Below are positions 61,845 through 64,000 of a DNA stretch of 64,000 nt, piece by piece. The stretch spans positions 15,605 to 79,604 of the forward strand of contig DASXYG010000061.1 in the NCBI GenBank assembly GCA_036502625.1, in the 5' to 3' direction. Position 1 is the stretch's first letter. Each line of letters begins with the position of its first letter. Origin of the DNA: DASXYG01 sp036502625. GTDB taxonomy: Bacteria > Actinomycetota > Actinomycetes > Streptosporangiales > Streptosporangiaceae. Below the pieces are notes generated by a model that was given only the letters and a program-made list of their open reading frames with translations, did not search any database and was not told the origin of the DNA. The translations under genes were made by a program, and so were the position numbers.

Positions 61845-63224
61845 TTGCTCGCACGCCTGGTCACCATCCTCACGTTCCTCATGATGTGCGTGCTGCTCGC
61901 GCTCGGGTTCCCGCTCGCCCGCAGCGTCGGCGGGCAGGCGCAGGACGCCCTGTTCAGCGACCGTCTGGACGACACGCAGTACGCCGCCGCCCTGGCCGGG
62001 GACAGCCCGCCGGACGACTCCCCCACCGCGCTGTCCACGCAGATGGTCCGCTACCACGACCTCTACGGCATCACGATCGCCGAGGTCGGCAGGGACGGGC
62101 GGTCGTCGAGCGCGGGCGGCGAGATCCGCGCCGAGGGGCCGGTGCTCGGCCCGCTGCGCGACGCCTGGTCCGGGCGGCACAGCTCCAACCCGGCGATGAT
62201 CATGCCGTGGCAGAACGACCCGATGATCGTGGCGGTCCCGGTCGTGCGCTCCGGCGACGTCGTCGGCGCGATGGTCACCGTCTCCCCCACCGACCGCCTG
62301 CGTACGGACGTCGCGTGGAGCTGGGCGCTGATCGGCCTCGGCGAGCTGCTCGCCCTCGGGCTGTGCCTGCTGCTCGCCCACCGCATGGCCTCGTGGGTGC
62401 TGCGCCCGGTCCGCGCGCTCGACGCCGTGACGCACACGATCGCCGTCGGCCGGCTCGACGCCCGGGTGTCGGCCACCGCGGGCCCGCCGGAGCTGCGCCG
62501 CCTGGCCACCTCGTTCAACGAGATGGCCGACCACATGGAGCAGGCCATGCACCGCCAGGAGCAGTTCGCCTCCGACGCCTCGCACCAGATGCGCAACCCG
62601 TTGTCCGCGATGCTGCTGCGCCTGGAGAGCGTGCGCCTGGTCGTGCCGCCGGACGCCGACGAGGAGCTGACCGGCGAGATCACCGCGGTCCACGAGGAGG
62701 GCAAGCGGCTCACCCGGGTGCTGGACGAACTGCTCGAACTGGCGCGCGCCGGCGGCCGCGAGGCCGAGCCCGAGGACGTCGACCTCGTGCCGCTCGCCGA
62801 CGACCGCGTGAAGGCCTGGCGGCCGCGCGCCGCCGACCGCCGCATCGCCCTGGAACGTACCGGCACCGCCGTGGCCAGGGCGTACACCGACCCCACCGCG
62901 CTCGGCAGCGCGGTCGACGCCCTGATCGACAACGCGCTGAAGTACTCGCCGAAGGGCGGCGCGGTCGACGTCTACGTAGGCGACGCCGACGGCTCCCTGG
63001 TCATCCAGGTCACCGACCAGGGCCCGGGCCTGGCCCCCGAGGAGTACTCCCGCATCGGCGACCGCTTCTGGCGCAGCCCCCGCCACCAGAACGTCGCCGG
63101 CTCCGGCCTCGGCCTGGCCGTCGCCCGCACCCTCATCCAGGCCGCAGGCGGCACGCTCACCCTCTCCCCCGCCCCGGACCACGGCCTCCGCGCCGCGATC
63201 ACCGTCCCCCGCCTCCGCGAGTAG
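61845..63224 (+). CDS. HAMP-containing sensor histidine kinase
   Basis: 459 residues with a TTG start. One helix near 6-25, an extracytoplasmic sensor of about 130 residues, a second helix near 160-178, HAMP (LRPVRALDAVTHTIAVGRLD), HisKA with H247 in SDASHQMRNPLSAML, then HATPase (N-box DALIDNALKYSPKGG, G1 VTDQGPGLAPEE, G2 GSGLGLAVARTL). It phosphorylates the preceding regulator. Confidence 0.93.
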   Translation: MLARLVTILTFLMMCVLLALGFPLARSVGGQAQDALFSDRLDDTQYAAALAGDSPPDDSPTALSTQMVRYHDLYGITIAEVGRDGRSSSAGGEIRAEGPVLGPLRDAWSGRHSSNPAMIMPWQNDPMIVAVPVVRSGDVVGAMVTVSPTDRLRTDVAWSWALIGLGELLALGLCLLLAHRMASWVLRPVRALDAVTHTIAVGRLDARVSATAGPPELRRLATSFNEMADHMEQAMHRQEQFASDASHQMRNPLSAMLLRLESVRLVVPPDADEELTGEITAVHEEGKRLTRVLDELLELARAGGREAEPEDVDLVPLADDRVKAWRPRAADRRIALERTGTAVARAYTDPTALGSAVDALIDNALKYSPKGGAVDVYVGDADGSLVIQVTDQGPGLAPEEYSRIGDRFWRSPRHQNVAGSGLGLAVARTLIQAAGGTLTLSPAPDHGLRAAITVPRLRE

Positions 63225-63588
63225 CCGCCAGGGCCCGACCCCCGACGAGCATCACCAGGAACCGGCCGACCTGCCCATCGAGCGGCGGCCACGCGACGTC
63301 CGGCTCGTTGACCCGCATCGACACGGCATCGTGCACGGCCGCCCGCAGATCGAGGGACACCGTCGCGGCGTCGCCGGCGGGTACGGCCCCCGCGTCCATG
63401 CACCGCTGTACGGCCGCCGTTGTGCTCTCGGCCATCTCCTGCTTGAACGCCGCGATGCCCACCTCGCGCGCCACGGCACGCAGCGACAGCGCCTGATCGT
63501 CGCCCAGCTCGTCGAGCATCCGCAGCGCCGCGGAGATGATCTCCTCCCGCAGCCGCTCCCCCTGCCCGCGCGTCAACGGCCTCCGCAC
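63199..63588 (-). pseudogene. TetR-family regulator with DNA-binding domain deleted in the middle
   Basis: The frame from the GTG at 63588 reads LTRGQGERLREEIISAALRM then SLRAVAREVGIA, the first helices of TetR. The APSVYRHF recognition helix should follow, but the sequence jumps to AFKQEMAESTTAAVQRCMDA, part of the ligand domain, and goes on to the end. The DNA-recognition helix is missing, so the protein should be inactive. It is about 130 residues instead of about 190-200. Confidence 0.65.
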
Positions 63589-63796
63589 CAACTTCCCCGA
63601 CCTCCGCGCGACCGTCACCAAGCTCTTCGCGGAAGACGATTTCGTCATCGCCCACACCCACGGCATCCGCGTCCCCGACCAACCGGGCACCGCCATAGTC
63701 GACATCTTCCGCCTGGAGAACGCCAAGATCGTCGAACACTGGGACGTCATGCAACCCATCCCCGAGAACTCCGCCAACCCCAACGGAATGTTCTAA
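63585..63796 (+). pseudogene. SnoaL-like/NTF2-fold protein remnant, 5' end missing
   Basis: The plus-strand frame gives NGLRTNFPDLRATVTKLFAE, HTHGIRVPDQPGTAIVDIFR, then ENAKIVEHWDVMQPIPENSA, the C-terminal two thirds of a SnoaL-like polyketide-cyclase-type protein. There is no start, and the first 50 or so residues are gone. It is divergent from and abuts the broken TetR gene, so one deletion may have removed the shared promoter and this gene's 5' end. Confidence 0.65.
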
Positions 63797-63876
63797 CCAC
63801 CACGCGCCCACGTCCCAGCGAAGCCACCGCGCTGACGTCCCGGGGCGCGGAGCGGGGCACGCGGCGCCCGGCACAC

Positions 63877-64000
63877 GGGGCTGGGCGCGGGGCTGGGCGC
63901 GGGGCTGGGCGCGGGGCTGGGCGCGGGGCTGGGCGCGGGGCTGGGCGCGGGGCTGGGCGCGGGGCTGGGCGCGGGGCTGGGCGCGGGGCTGGGCGCGGGG
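63877..64000. repeat. 12-bp tandem repeat (GGGGCTGGGCGC), at least 10 copies, runs off the window
   Basis: Perfect back-to-back copies from 63877 to the last base, 124 bp, 10.3 units. The reverse strand can encode Ala-Pro-Ser-Pro, as in Pro-rich linkers of actinobacterial proteins, but no gene context is visible. It may be part of a gene outside the window, a minisatellite, or an assembly edge. Confidence 0.85.

Overview
The window is very GC-rich, uses GTG and TTG starts often, and carries DUF2510 proteins, F420-type luciferase-like oxidoreductases, a SARP/AfsR regulator and many ATGA-overlapping start/stop pairs. This points to a filamentous actinomycete. An Actinomadura-like member of the Streptosporangiales is my best guess from gene style, not a proven assignment.

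Layout. 1-9.4 kb holds housekeeping and conserved hypothetical genes: the edge of a TrmH/SpoU methyltransferase, two tandem VWA plus solute-binding-like membrane proteins, an ArsR regulator, an APH-type phosphotransferase, a degenerate amidase-like protein, a flavin-binding PPOX-fold protein, a DUF2510 protein, oligoribonuclease and tRNA-His. 9.8-22.4 kb is a Tad (Flp-type) pilus locus: a zinc-ribbon protein, CpaB, a CpaE ATPase fused to a TadE pseudopilin, a second TadE, TadA/CpaF, TadB, TadC, a histidine kinase/response regulator pair, a small Flp-like pilin between two strong hairpins, a TadG-like pseudopilin fused to a lytic-transglycosylase-like domain, an OmpA-domain lipoprotein and another lipoprotein. 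No prepilin peptidase or secretin is in the window.

22.9-33.7 kb is a genomic island inserted at the 3' end of tRNA-Lys(CTT). It is bounded by a 62-bp imperfect direct repeat (59/62) and carries LacI and AraC regulators, three SDRs, a CocE-type hydrolase and a GH78 alpha-L-rhamnosidase, plus wrecks of a GH3 beta-glucosidase and an acyl-CoA synthetase. No integrase is visible. The cargo looks like a glycoside-catabolism set that is partly decayed.

33.7-46.3 kb returns to chromosomal style: a second DUF2510 protein, a TetR/aldo-keto reductase divergent pair with a 16-bp perfect palindrome in the promoter, a membrane protein, a quinone oxidoreductase, a Tat-exported penicillin-acylase-like enzyme, a serine/threonine kinase stub, a MarR/LLM pair with twin 12-bp boxes, a DUF1905 remnant, and a LysR/M20 peptidase divergent pair followed by an MHS-type transporter. 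46.3-64 kb holds a triple-AAA ATPase, two drug-efflux cassettes (XRE/MFS and MarR/MFS), a SARP/NB-ARC/TPR regulator, a DUF4389 protein, a CE1758/CE1759 flavin monooxygenase-reductase pair, an ACMSD-like amidohydrolase, an OmpR-type two-component system, two mutually truncated genes (TetR and SnoaL-like), and a 12-bp tandem repeat that runs off the end.

The part most likely to be new biology is the Tad locus. Two of its proteins are unusual fusions, ATPase-pseudopilin and pseudopilin-muralytic enzyme, and a peptidoglycan-binding OmpA-type lipoprotein sits next to them. Together they suggest how a thick-walled monoderm might build, open the wall for, and anchor a Tad machine. That functional reading is inference.
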